From Methanobacteriota archaeon (GTDB taxonomy: Archaea > Thermoplasmatota > Poseidoniia > Poseidoniales > Thalassarchaeaceae): a stretch of 64,000 bases of DNA. Positions within the stretch are counted from its first letter, which is position 1. The number at the start of each line of letters is the position of its first letter. Both the position numbers and the translations under genes were made by a program. The notes beneath the pieces are model-generated. The model searched no databases, was not told where the DNA came from, and saw only the letters and a list, made by a program, of their open reading frames with translations. Below are positions 1-7,117 of the stretch, piece by piece. Location of the stretch: positions 1-64,000 of the forward strand of contig JAERST010000013.1 in assembly GCA_016845365.1 (NCBI GenBank). The letters run 5' to 3'.

Positions 1-147
1 GTCCTGAGACCATTGCATGAATGGTTGGATTATCATGCTGATGACCTGATCTAATAGCGAAGGAGGCATATTCCCGTTTCCTGGAACCAGTGTGGTGTTC
101 AAAGGGCTCCCCTCTGTATCACCCATGGTCGGATGGGTACCCTTTGT
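1..147. other. intergenic edge, no gene seen
   Basis: The first 147 bases lie downstream of the minus-strand antiporter gene and run to the window edge. The plus-strand ORF at 90-437 overlaps the conserved antiporter antisense and has low-complexity composition, so I treat it as a shadow. No RNA gene or repeat is recognisable here. Confidence 0.5.
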
Positions 148-1275
148 TCAGGGGTGGAATAGGAACGCAGCCCCAAGAATCACGTAAGCTCCCAGAAGCA
201 TCGCCCCTTCCAACCAATTCGACTTCCCATCAGCAGCGATCAGATTGGCAATCATCACCGCACAAAACACCGCCACGGTCTCGAGCATCCCGAACTCAAA
301 AGTCAGCGGCACACCAAGTAACCAAGCGATCACGACCATCAACGGCGCAACGAAAACAGCAATCTGCGTCGAGGAGCCGACCGCAATCGCGAATGACAAA
401 TCCATCTTGTCTTTGCCAGCGACTGCAACGGCGGTGAAATGCTCAGCTGCATTACCAAAAAGCGGCAATAAAATCACGCCGATGAATAGATGCGGCAGAC
501 CGACATCATCGGCGGCAGATTCGACTGAATGCACCAAAATCTCTGCCATCCAAGACACCAGAACGGTAGCGAGAACCAGGAGAATTATGGCGTCGCGTTG
601 GCTCATTTCGGGGGCCTCGTGGTGTTGGCCTTCGGTGGCGAAGAGGTGCGCGTGCGAGCGAAATTGGAAGTAGAGGAAAAGCCCGTACAACCCCAACAAA
701 ATCAGCGCTGCAATGTGGCTCAAATTCTCTACGCCGGACTCGCCCACATCTCCTCCAACAGATGAGTGAAAAGCGGTTGGTACGACGAGCACGACCATCG
801 CCAGAAGCAAGAGACTGCTATTGGTGCTGACCTGGGCTGAGGAGAATTCCTGCTCGTCGAAATGGATACCACCCCAAACGAAAGCGAGCCCCATGACTAG
901 CAAGAGATTTCCAAGAATGCTTCCAATCAGGCTCGCTTGGACAAGGTGAATCATTGTGTTCGCGGTCTCACTGCCCACTCCTGCCTTGTAGGCTGCATAG
1001 ATTGCTAGTCCTGCGATTATCATCTCGGCGGCGTTTCCAAATGTTGCGTTGAGTAGTCCGCCGAGCGATTCGGATGTTCTCAGTGCGATTTCTTCTGTTG
1101 CCCGTCCCATCAGGAATGCCAGTGGCATGATGGCGACCATCGATGCGAAGAATGCGGCTGTCGAGTCGTGCGCGATATATGCGTAATAGCAGGTTATCGG
1201 CAGCGCGAGTAGCAGGATATTCAGTTTATTTTCTCGCGGGTCCATCGCACCAAGTACGCTCACAGACTCACTCAT
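148..1275 (-). CDS. caxA: Ca2+/H+ antiporter (CaxA/ChaA family)
   Basis: Integral membrane cation/proton exchanger of the CaCA superfamily, expected to export Ca2+ against a proton gradient. The protein is almost entirely hydrophobic, with about 11 predicted membrane segments. It carries the two inverted-repeat signature motifs of the family, GNAAEMIIAG in the first half and GNAAEHFTAVAVAG in the second, each with the essential acidic residue. Length (about 375 aa) is normal for Cax proteins. The ORF track begins at a TTG codon; I prefer the ATG at 1275 (MSESVS). An ATG at 1245 (MDPREN) is also possible because no clear Shine-Dalgarno precedes either. The gene is divergent from the nitrilase gene with about 100 bp between them, room for two promoters. 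Family assignment is firm; ion specificity is inferred. Confidence 0.9.
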   Translation of the reverse strand: MSESVSVLGAMDPRENKLNILLLALPITCYYAYIAHDSTAAFFASMVAIMPLAFLMGRATEEIALRTSESLGGLLNATFGNAAEMIIAGLAIYAAYKAGVGSETANTMIHLVQASLIGSILGNLLLVMGLAFVWGGIHFDEQEFSSAQVSTNSSLLLLAMVVLVVPTAFHSSVGGDVGESGVENLSHIAALILLGLYGLFLYFQFRSHAHLFATEGQHHEAPEMSQRDAIILLVLATVLVSWMAEILVHSVESAADDVGLPHLFIGVILLPLFGNAAEHFTAVAVAGKDKMDLSFAIAVGSSTQIAVFVAPLMVVIAWLLGVPLTFEFGMLETVAVFCAVMIANLIAADGKSNWLEGAMLLGAYVILGAAFLFHP

Positions 1276-1375
1276 GTGCACGTGCGTGAGCAGGGGATGG
1301 GTCAATGTTGCGCCGGCATTACCGACTCAAATCAGATTCAGAATCTTTTCAAGTGGATACGGCCAAGGTCGTAAT

Positions 1376-2278
1376 ATGAAGGTCGCAGTCATCCAGATGG
1401 CACCTGTATTTCTAGACAAATCTGCATCGTGGCAGAAACTCAAGGGAATGATTCTGGAGGCGGTTGCCGAAGGTGCTAGTGTGATTACTTGGGGTGAAAC
1501 TCTCATCCCCGGTTATCCTGTTTGGATGGGGAGTACCGACTCGGCTCGCTGGAATCATCCAGATCAGAAGCGAGCGTACTCGACCTATGTGCGAGAATCT
1601 GTCAGTCTCAATGACCCAATCGTTTCCGAAATGTGCGAGATTGCTGGCGAAAACGAAGTCATGTTGATGGGTGGCATTCTCGAGAATGGAGGTAGTAGCG
1701 TTTACTGCACTCTATTGACGATTGGTTTCGATGGTGTAATCCTCGGTCGGCATCGAAAAATCAAACCGACCTATGATGAACGCTTGATTTGGGCGGACGG
1801 TGATATCGAGGGACTGAGGACTTACGAGACTCCTGAAGGTAGAATTGGTGGCCTAAATTGCTGGGAGAATTGGATTCCACTTGCTAGAGCCGCCCTGCAT
1901 CAAGAGGGCGAGATGATTCACGTCGCAGTTTGGCCGGGCTCTCATTCACTCACCAAAGACATCACCCGATTCATGGCAATCGAAGGGCGGTCATACGTCC
2001 TCTCGGCCTGTGGAGTCTACAAGGGAGAGGACTTCGGTCATCTCTCTGAGGAGGATTTTCCGATGAAATCGAGCATGATGGAAGCTGGAGGGTTCCATTC
2101 AGGAGGTTCTCTCATCGCAGGCCCGACTGGGGAAATCCTCGCTGGTCCTTTGCCAGATTTCGAGGAGGGGATTCTGTACGCCGATGTCGAAAAGAGAACG
2201 GTTGTTGAAGAACGTCAGAACTTCGATTATAGCGGGCACTACAGCCGGCCTGAACTCCTGAATCTCAGCAGAGATTGA
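1376..2278 (+). CDS. nitrilase / carbon-nitrogen hydrolase family protein
   Basis: Cytosolic thiol hydrolase of the nitrilase superfamily, acting on nitriles or amides. The Glu-Lys-Cys triad is visible: Glu in ITWGETLIPGYP (about residue 46), Lys in GRHRKIKPTYDE (about 129) and the nucleophile in GGLNCWENWIPLAR (about 162). The C-W-E-N-W-x-P-L context and the GRHRK-x-x-P-T-x-x-E-R-x-x-W motif resemble branch-1 true nitrilases (aliphatic/aryl nitrilases) more than the amidase branches. Length of 300 aa is slightly short for that branch. The ORF track extends upstream to 1274, but those 34 residues are uncharacteristic and overlap the divergent gene, so the start is the ATG at 1376 (MKVAVIQMAP). 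AK6 follows 12 bp downstream on the same strand. The substrate cannot be read from sequence. Confidence 0.88.
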   Translation: MKVAVIQMAPVFLDKSASWQKLKGMILEAVAEGASVITWGETLIPGYPVWMGSTDSARWNHPDQKRAYSTYVRESVSLNDPIVSEMCEIAGENEVMLMGGILENGGSSVYCTLLTIGFDGVILGRHRKIKPTYDERLIWADGDIEGLRTYETPEGRIGGLNCWENWIPLARAALHQEGEMIHVAVWPGSHSLTKDITRFMAIEGRSYVLSACGVYKGEDFGHLSEEDFPMKSSMMEAGGFHSGGSLIAGPTGEILAGPLPDFEEGILYADVEKRTVVEERQNFDYSGHYSRPELLNLSRD

Positions 2279-2290
2279 GTCGGTGCGTTC

Positions 2291-2860
2291 ATGGCTTCGC
2301 GGCGGGCCCGAGGCTTCGTGACAGATGCCTTCCGACTTGCCCTCGCCGGCTCTCCCGGCACTGGCAAGACCACCGTCGCCGCACTATTGGCTGCGAGCGG
2401 ATTCGGCATCGTGACAATCGAAGAATTGGCCGATGCCGCTGGTGCTTTGGGCGAGGTCGACCCTGCAGACGATGCTCGTCCAGTCGACCTCGATGCACTC
2501 TGTGACTATCTCGATGAATCTTGGGAGTCGGCTCCTACCTCGCCGGAAATAATCGATGGACACCTCTCGCACCACCTACCCGCTGACGCTGTGGTGGTGC
2601 TCCGCTGCAACCCAGCAATCCTGCGCGAGCGTTTGCGCGAGCGTGGTTATTCATCAGCAAAAATCGAAGGGAATGTCGAGTGGGAATTGCTTGGCGGCGC
2701 TTGGAACGAGCGTGAAGGAATTTCTCCTTGGGCGGAGTTCGATACCTCGGCGAATTCTGCGGACTCCGTTGTCAAAGCGATTCTCACATGGATTTCAGAT
2801 GGCTTCAAACCGGCTAGCCCTGAGGCGGTCATCGACTGGATAGCGCGGATGGATGAGTGA
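2291..2860 (+). CDS. adenylate kinase AK6/Fap7-type NTPase
   Basis: P-loop nucleotide kinase/ATPase of the AK6 (Fap7, hCINAP) family. Eukaryotic and archaeal members work in late maturation of the small ribosomal subunit and have adenylate kinase activity. The Walker A motif GSPGTGKTT lies at about residues 18-26. The short family-specific sequence EIIDGHLSHHLPADAVVVLRCNP is in the centre, followed by RLRERGYSSAKIEGNVEWEL, the typical AK6 lid (R-G-Y-x-x-x-K-I-x-x-N). Length of 189 aa fits. The N-terminus has a short basic extension before the first strand; an internal start cannot be excluded. The stop overlaps the next start (TGATG), so translational coupling with the lipid-synthesis gene is likely. 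Confidence 0.87.
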   Translation: MASRRARGFVTDAFRLALAGSPGTGKTTVAALLAASGFGIVTIEELADAAGALGEVDPADDARPVDLDALCDYLDESWESAPTSPEIIDGHLSHHLPADAVVVLRCNPAILRERLRERGYSSAKIEGNVEWELLGGAWNEREGISPWAEFDTSANSADSVVKAILTWISDGFKPASPEAVIDWIARMDE

Positions 2861-3540
2861 TGTTCGAGAAGATGCGTGACACCTGGACTCGGGCGGTCCA
2901 CCCCCTCGTCCTTCGAATGGGAGACCTCGACCCAAGTGTTCTGACCTGGACTTCACTGGTTATTTCGGTCGTCGCCTTCTACTTGCTGGCTATTGCTGGG
3001 ATGGACAGCAGCGGCGCGATGATGATTTTGGCTGCTGTCGGCTTGGTTTTGTTGGCTGGAATTTTCGACGCGCTCGATGGGGCGCTTGCGCGGCATCAAG
3101 GTACGGCTGGTCCTTACGGGGATTTTCTTGACCATACCATCGATCGCGTCGTCGATGTTGGATTGATTCTCGCCATCGGCTACAACGCCGCATACGTCGT
3201 CGACCCGCTGGCGGGTTGGGCTGCGGCGCTTCTCACCTTGCTTGGCTCGTACATGGGCACTCAGGCTCAGTCGGTTGGCTTGGGCCGGTTGTATGGCGGA
3301 TTTTCGCGGGCTGACCGATTGGTTGTCACTTTGGCTGGGCTGCTTTGGGCGGCTTGGCAGGCTGGCACTGGTGGGGCTGGAATCGATATTTCTGGGGTTC
3401 ATGAATATGCGAATTGTGTGCTTCTTGGCAATGATGTGTTGAATGGGATGACCCTTGCTTTGGCGGTGTCCTTCTGGGGTGGCGTCTACACTTTCCTTGT
3501 GCGTTTTGTTGAGACGCGCAGGGGGCTTTTGGCGCAGTGA
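2860..3540 (+). CDS. CDP-alcohol phosphatidyltransferase (archaetidyl-type lipid headgroup synthase)
   Basis: Membrane enzyme that transfers a CDP-activated lipid or alcohol phosphate to make a phospholipid. The complete family motif D-x2-D-G-x2-A-R-x8-G-x3-D-x3-D is present as DALDGALARHQGTAGPYGDF followed by LDHTIDR at about residues 67-95. Around six hydrophobic segments flank it. In euryarchaea such proteins make archaetidylinositol phosphate or related archaetidyl headgroups; the exact substrate is not decidable here. The ORF track uses a GTG at 2857, but the ATG at 2860 overlaps the upstream TGA as TGATG and gives MFEKMRDTW, so I chose that. It sits between AK6 and ftsZ on the same strand. 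Confidence 0.88.
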   Translation: MFEKMRDTWTRAVHPLVLRMGDLDPSVLTWTSLVISVVAFYLLAIAGMDSSGAMMILAAVGLVLLAGIFDALDGALARHQGTAGPYGDFLDHTIDRVVDVGLILAIGYNAAYVVDPLAGWAAALLTLLGSYMGTQAQSVGLGRLYGGFSRADRLVVTLAGLLWAAWQAGTGGAGIDISGVHEYANCVLLGNDVLNGMTLALAVSFWGGVYTFLVRFVETRRGLLAQ

Positions 3541-3555
3541 GAGAGTGTTCGACAA

Positions 3556-3572
3556 TGGGCCCTTCGGGCCCA
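3556..3572 (+). terminator. perfect 7-bp GC hairpin between lipid synthase and ftsZ
   Basis: TGGGCCC-TTC-GGGCCCA forms a perfect 7-bp stem with a 3-nt loop, 15 bp after the stop of the phosphotransferase gene. No T-tract follows, so terminator function is only suggested. It could equally be an RNA-processing or stability element ahead of ftsZ. Confidence 0.35.
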
Positions 3573-3618
3573 ATCGCTACGGCAAGCATTATCCTTGCTT
3601 TGAGCGCCAGCGGTTCGT

Positions 3619-4737
3619 ATGAAGCACCTTATCGACCGTGTATTGGAGCTTCAGGATGGGGAAGAATCGCCGGGCGCGCCGGTCCAGACGGAGTCCGATC
3701 CTGAACTGAAGAACTTGCTCAAATCCCTGCAACCCCGCATCCGTGTCTTCGGCTGTGGTGGCTGTGGTTCAAACACGGTGGCTCGCTTGGAACTCGAAGG
3801 GTTGTTCGATGGTGAGTATGTTCGTGGGATGGCGATTAATACCGACGCCCAGCATCTGCTTCGAGTGGGCGTCGACAACAAGGTTCTGATCGGTCGCAGC
3901 GCTCGTGGTCGCGGTGCTGGCGGCGACCCTGAGAAGGGGGAGCAAGCCGCTTTCGAATCGGAGAAGGCTCTCAAGAAGGAGGTCGCGGATTGCGACTTGG
4001 CTTTCATCACCGCCGGACTTGGTGGTGGTACCGGAACCGGTTCGGCGCATGTGATTGCCCGATTGGCTCGCGCCGAGGGTGCGCTGACGATTGCTGTTGT
4101 GACCTATCCATTCCTTTCGGAGGGCGCTCTGCGCCGGCAGAATGCCGAGTGGGGGCTCGAGCGATTACGTGAGGTGTGCGACACGGTCGTTGTTTTGCCC
4201 AACGAGCGGCTTCTGGAGGTTGACGGGGTTCGAGATTTGCCGCTCGATGCCGCCTTCCGCGTGGCTGATGAATTGCTGATGCGGTCGATTGCAGGTGTCT
4301 CGGAGATGATTGCCAAGGAAGGCGTTGTCAATCTCGACTTCCAAGACTTGCGTTCGGTGATGGAGAATGGCGGTGGCGTTGCGATGATTGGACTCGGCGA
4401 GGCGAGTGGAGAGAATTGCGCCGAGAAGGCCACCGACGAGGCGCTGGAATCGCCTCTGCTCGACATCGACATCTCAGACGCGCGCGGTGCGCTCGTCAAC
4501 GTGGTTGGTGGACCGACGCTTTCGCTTGGCGATGCCGAGCGTTGCGCCCAATTGATTCGCGATAGAATCAATCCGTACGCGCGAATCATTTGGGGCGCGA
4601 CAACCGATCCATCGATGGGAGACGAAATACGCGTACTGCTCGTCTTAACCGGTGTCAAGTCCGAGCAGATTCACGGTGCGGCGCTGCATACTCAAATGCG
4701 CAACCTGCGCACTCGCACCGTCGAATTCGTCAATTGA
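3619..4737 (+). CDS. ftsZ: cell division GTPase FtsZ
   Basis: Tubulin-like GTPase that polymerises into the division ring. The first G-box is FGCGGCGSNTVARL (about residues 44-57), followed by AINTDAQHL and the tubulin signature GLGGGTGTGSAHVIA (about 132-146). The T7-loop region NLDFQDLRSVM (about 238-248) carries the residues that complete the GTPase site of the adjacent subunit. The N-terminus has a roughly 40-residue extension typical of archaeal FtsZ. The C-terminus ends shortly after the conserved core, with no long linker or bacterial-type tail peptide. Position upstream of secE-spt5-rpl11 is conserved in many euryarchaea. The start ATG at 3619 follows a 78-bp intergenic stretch. Confidence 0.96.
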   Translation: MKHLIDRVLELQDGEESPGAPVQTESDPELKNLLKSLQPRIRVFGCGGCGSNTVARLELEGLFDGEYVRGMAINTDAQHLLRVGVDNKVLIGRSARGRGAGGDPEKGEQAAFESEKALKKEVADCDLAFITAGLGGGTGTGSAHVIARLARAEGALTIAVVTYPFLSEGALRRQNAEWGLERLREVCDTVVVLPNERLLEVDGVRDLPLDAAFRVADELLMRSIAGVSEMIAKEGVVNLDFQDLRSVMENGGGVAMIGLGEASGENCAEKATDEALESPLLDIDISDARGALVNVVGGPTLSLGDAERCAQLIRDRINPYARIIWGATTDPSMGDEIRVLLVLTGVKSEQIHGAALHTQMRNLRTRTVEFVN

Positions 4738-4819
4738 TTCGCAACAAGATTCGCCGAGAGCGAATTCGGCCATCGAGTTCTAGCTCTCGTCAACGAACCC
4801 TTTGGGGTTCGCCCGGCGT

Positions 4820-4852
4820 GCTTAAAGAGGGGTGGTCGGTCGCCGGGTCGCT
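4820..4852 (+). promoter_or_regulatory. 33-nt secE leader element (copy 1, shared with rpl11 leader)
   Basis: This sequence, starting GCTTAAAGAGGG and ending CGCCGGGTCGCT, aligns without gaps to 6089-6121 with 26 of 33 identical positions. It sits 14 nt before the secE start. The AT-rich GCTYAAA end may be the promoter core (a TATA-like box) and the GC-rich end a leader or operator; both roles are inference. Its presence ahead of both secE and rpl11 suggests coordinated control of the Sec/Spt5 and ribosomal stalk genes. Confidence 0.5.
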
Positions 4853-4866
4853 ATTGAGGGAGAGCC

Positions 4867-5133
4867 ATGGCTATGGAGAACTCAGACGTCGGGTCCATCG
4901 AGCAGACTGCTCAGAAGTTGCAGGATGACATCGAGGAGCGCGTACGCCGAGTTCAGACCGGCTCGATGGCTCGTATCTTGAAGATGGCCCGCAAGCCATC
5001 CAAGCAAGAGTTCCGCCAGACTGTAATCGTCTGTGGAATCGGTATGTTCGTTCTCGGCGCAATCGGCTTCGGCATGCTTTGGCTGATGGACAATGTCCTG
5101 CCGCAATTCTTCGCTTGGCTAACCAGCCCCTGA
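4867..5133 (+). CDS. secE: protein translocase subunit SecE/Sec61-gamma
   Basis: Small clamp subunit of the SecYEG/Sec61 protein-conducting channel. The 88-aa protein has a charged N-terminal region, the amphipathic stretch RILKMARKPSKQEFRQT (conserved K-P-x-x-x-E-F form of SecE) and one C-terminal membrane helix (VIVCGIGMFVLGAIGFGMLWLM). Archaeal Sec61-gamma is usually 55-65 aa, so the first about 30 residues are extra. M3 (MENSDV) is an alternative start two codons in. It is 10 bp upstream of spt5, the classic archaeal secE-spt5 pair. Confidence 0.92.
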   Translation: MAMENSDVGSIEQTAQKLQDDIEERVRRVQTGSMARILKMARKPSKQEFRQTVIVCGIGMFVLGAIGFGMLWLMDNVLPQFFAWLTSP

Positions 5134-5143
5134 GGTGTGAGAG

Positions 5144-6043
5144 ATGTCTGACGCATTCGTTGTCTACGTTCGCCACGGCGAAAAAGTTCTGATTATGCAG
5201 CGCGCCGATGAGGTCGCTGATTTCCCCGGCGCTTGGGATGGAATCTACGGCGTCGGCAATCCAGAAGATATCGACGCTGTTACCGCTCGCGTCACCGAGT
5301 GTACCGGGCTCCCTGCCGAGTCGCTCGAACACGTTCGCTCCGGTCCCGCTCGCGGTCTCGAATTCGGAAACCGCCTCAACGACGTGATTCCTCTGCTCTT
5401 CGTCTCAGATACTAACGAGGTCTCACCTCGAACAATCTACAAGAATCACGATTGGGTCGACCCGGCCAATATCGAGCACTACAAGACCGACAAGGCCGAA
5501 GGAACAGGCGCACCTCGCTACGCTATTCCTCAGATTGGTGCAATGTATGGCGACGTCGCCTCTTTCCTCTACATCCTCAAGACCAGCATCGGTCAGGAGC
5601 AGAACGTCGCCAAGGAAATCCGCGCCCGTCTCTCAGGAACCGGGTCGCTCAAGGATATCCAAGACGAAATCTTCGGAGTCCTCGTCCCAGGCCACGTCCG
5701 TGGCTACATCTTCGTCGAGGCCTCCGCGCTTCACCACGTCGAGAAGCTCATCGGAATGGTCGGCATGACCACGACTCGCCTGAAGAATTGCCGCAAGGTG
5801 CTTCCAGGTGTCTCGCCTCTCGAAAACACACTTTCCTACCTCGAGCCGAAGGCGGCCACCGCCGGAATCGAGGAAGGCTGCATCATCGAGATTAGCGGTG
5901 GCGCCTTCAAGGGTCAATCCGCTCGCGTCGTACGCGTTACAGAATCCAAGGAAGAGGTCACGGTCGAGCTCTTCGAAGCGGCTGTACCAGTCGCTCTGAC
6001 CGTGCGCGCTGACCAAGTAAGAGTCACTCAGCGCGTCGAATAA
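5144..6043 (+). CDS. spt5: transcription elongation factor Spt5 (NusG) with N-terminal degenerate Nudix domain
   Basis: The C-terminal half is archaeal Spt5/NusG, which binds the RNA polymerase clamp with Spt4 and promotes processive elongation. The NGN domain runs from SFLYILKTSIGQEQNVA through LVPGHVRGYIFVEA to about residue 225. A KOW domain follows (IEEGCIIEISGGAFKGQSARVV). Normal archaeal Spt5 is about 150 aa, whereas this protein is 299 aa. The first about 135 residues have a Nudix fold signature: VLIMQRADEVADFPGAWDGI, then the Nudix-box position reads ARVTECTGL instead of R-E-U-x-E-E-x-G-U, and NHDWVDPANIEHY resembles the late W-V-x-x-x-E segment. Most metal-binding glutamates are lost, so hydrolysis is unlikely. 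There is no stop or frame change between the parts, so this is a genuine fusion. L11 follows after 97 bp. Confidence 0.9.
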   Translation: MSDAFVVYVRHGEKVLIMQRADEVADFPGAWDGIYGVGNPEDIDAVTARVTECTGLPAESLEHVRSGPARGLEFGNRLNDVIPLLFVSDTNEVSPRTIYKNHDWVDPANIEHYKTDKAEGTGAPRYAIPQIGAMYGDVASFLYILKTSIGQEQNVAKEIRARLSGTGSLKDIQDEIFGVLVPGHVRGYIFVEASALHHVEKLIGMVGMTTTRLKNCRKVLPGVSPLENTLSYLEPKAATAGIEEGCIIEISGGAFKGQSARVVRVTESKEEVTVELFEAAVPVALTVRADQVRVTQRVE

Positions 6044-6088
6044 GACAATTTAGAGCACAATCAGGAGAATCCGGAGGTCCGTCAGCAC

Positions 6089-6121
6089 GCTCAAATAGGG
6101 AGAGTAGGTCGGCGGGTCGCT
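6089..6121 (+). promoter_or_regulatory. 33-nt rpl11 leader element (copy 2)
   Basis: Ungapped 26/33 match to the secE leader element at 4820-4852, from GCTCAAATAGGG to GGCGGGTCGCT. It lies 19 nt upstream of the rpl11 start, in the 97-bp gap between spt5 and rpl11. This suggests a second promoter or shared regulatory leader for the ribosomal stalk genes. Confidence 0.5.
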
Positions 6122-6140
6122 TCAGAAGGGGGTATCAAGG

Positions 6141-6419
6141 ATGGCAGCACGTAATGAGACGCCTCATGTGATCATTCAGACCCTCGGTCAGAAGAAGTGC
6201 AACGGCGACTGGGATGCGTCCACTGAGAACCTCTCGATGGACCAAGTCAAGCAGATCGCTGAGAAGCAGAAGGACCGCTTGACCGGTGCTAATCTGTATG
6301 CGCGCTCGCGTGAGGTCATGGGTACCTGCGTGGCAATGCGCGTCAAGGTCGAAGGCATGGAGCCTAAGGCCGCTCTAGCAGCAATGACAGAAGGGAGATT
6401 CAACGAGCATTTTGAGTGA
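6141..6419 (+). CDS. rpl11: ribosomal protein uL11, C-terminal domain only
   Basis: uL11 forms the base of the ribosomal stalk with L10. This 92-aa protein matches only the C-terminal rRNA-binding domain: LSMDQVKQIAEKQKDRL, then REVMGTCVAMRVKVEGMEPK and a final EGRFNEHFE. Full-length archaeal uL11 is about 160 aa, and the N-terminal domain with its P-P-x-G-P-x-L-G motif (factor and thiostrepton interaction) is absent. Only 97 bp separate it from spt5 and no reading frame there encodes the missing domain, so a simple frameshift does not explain it. The first about 30 residues (MAARNETPHVIIQTLGQKKCNGDW) are of unclear origin. Position ahead of rpl1-rpl10-rpl12 supports identity. A start at the ATG at 6141 is the only good choice; the preceding GGGGGTAT could be a weak Shine-Dalgarno. 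Confidence 0.85.
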   Translation: MAARNETPHVIIQTLGQKKCNGDWDASTENLSMDQVKQIAEKQKDRLTGANLYARSREVMGTCVAMRVKVEGMEPKAALAAMTEGRFNEHFE

Positions 6420-6472
6420 ATTATCACGAATTGCGGGAGAGGGAAACCTCGCAGACCGCAGAGGTGAGAAAG

Positions 6473-7117
6473 ATGAGAGACAACATCCAAACAGCAATTG
6501 AAGAAGCACTGAACAGCGCTCCAGAGCGCAAGTTCACCGAAACCGTCGAGTTCTCGTTCAACTTGAAGGATATCGACCTGAAGAATCCATCAAACCGTAT
6601 CCAGGAGGAGATTCGTCTCCCTTCAGGTCGCGGCAAGCCGGTGAAGATCGCTATGTTCGCCGGCGGCGAGATGGCAACCAAGGCGCGCGCCGCCGGAATC
6701 GACATCATCGACCCTTCAACAATCGAGGACCTCGGTGGAAACCGCCAGCAGGCTCGAAAGTTGGCCAATAGCATCGATTTCTTCCTCTCCGAAATCCCAC
6801 ACATGGGAACTGTCGGTCGCTTCCTCGGTGTTGTTCTCGGTCCTCGAGGCAAGATGCCTCGCCCAGTTCCTCCAACCCTCGACCCTGCGATGATCGCTGC
6901 AGGTCTGAAGGATACCGCAATCGTTCGCAGCCGCGACAAGATGACCTTCCACAGCCCAATGGGCTCGCGCGAACAGAGTGTCGACGAGTTGACCGCCAAT
7001 GCAATGGCAATCTGGACTCGTGTTATCGGCAAGCTCGAGCGCGGAACCGGAAATATCCGCTCGTGCTACGTCAAGACCTCGATGGGTCCTTCGATTAAGA
7101 TCGAGGTGATTGAATGA
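6473..7117 (+). CDS. rpl1: ribosomal protein uL1
   Basis: Large-subunit protein of the mobile L1 stalk, which also represses its own mRNA in many archaea. Recognisable segments are FTETVEFSFNLKDIDLKNPSNRI, the L1 core LSEIPHMGTVGRFLGVVLGPRGKMPRPVPP, and the C-terminal NIRSCYVKTSMGPSIKIEV. Length is 214 aa, as usual. The ORF track begins at a GTG at 6416 inside the end of rpl11; the ATG at 6473 is preceded by GAGGTGAGAAAG, a good Shine-Dalgarno, and gives the normal N-terminus (MRDNIQTAIEEAL). The stop overlaps the rpl10 start (ATGA). Confidence 0.96.
   Translation: MRDNIQTAIEEALNSAPERKFTETVEFSFNLKDIDLKNPSNRIQEEIRLPSGRGKPVKIAMFAGGEMATKARAAGIDIIDPSTIEDLGGNRQQARKLANSIDFFLSEIPHMGTVGRFLGVVLGPRGKMPRPVPPTLDPAMIAAGLKDTAIVRSRDKMTFHSPMGSREQSVDELTANAMAIWTRVIGKLERGTGNIRSCYVKTSMGPSIKIEVIE

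Noticed and set aside
6044-6140. Frameshifted remainder of the uL11 N-terminal domain
   Set aside because: Only 97 bp are available, less than half of what the domain needs, and no frame shows the P-P-x-G-P motif.
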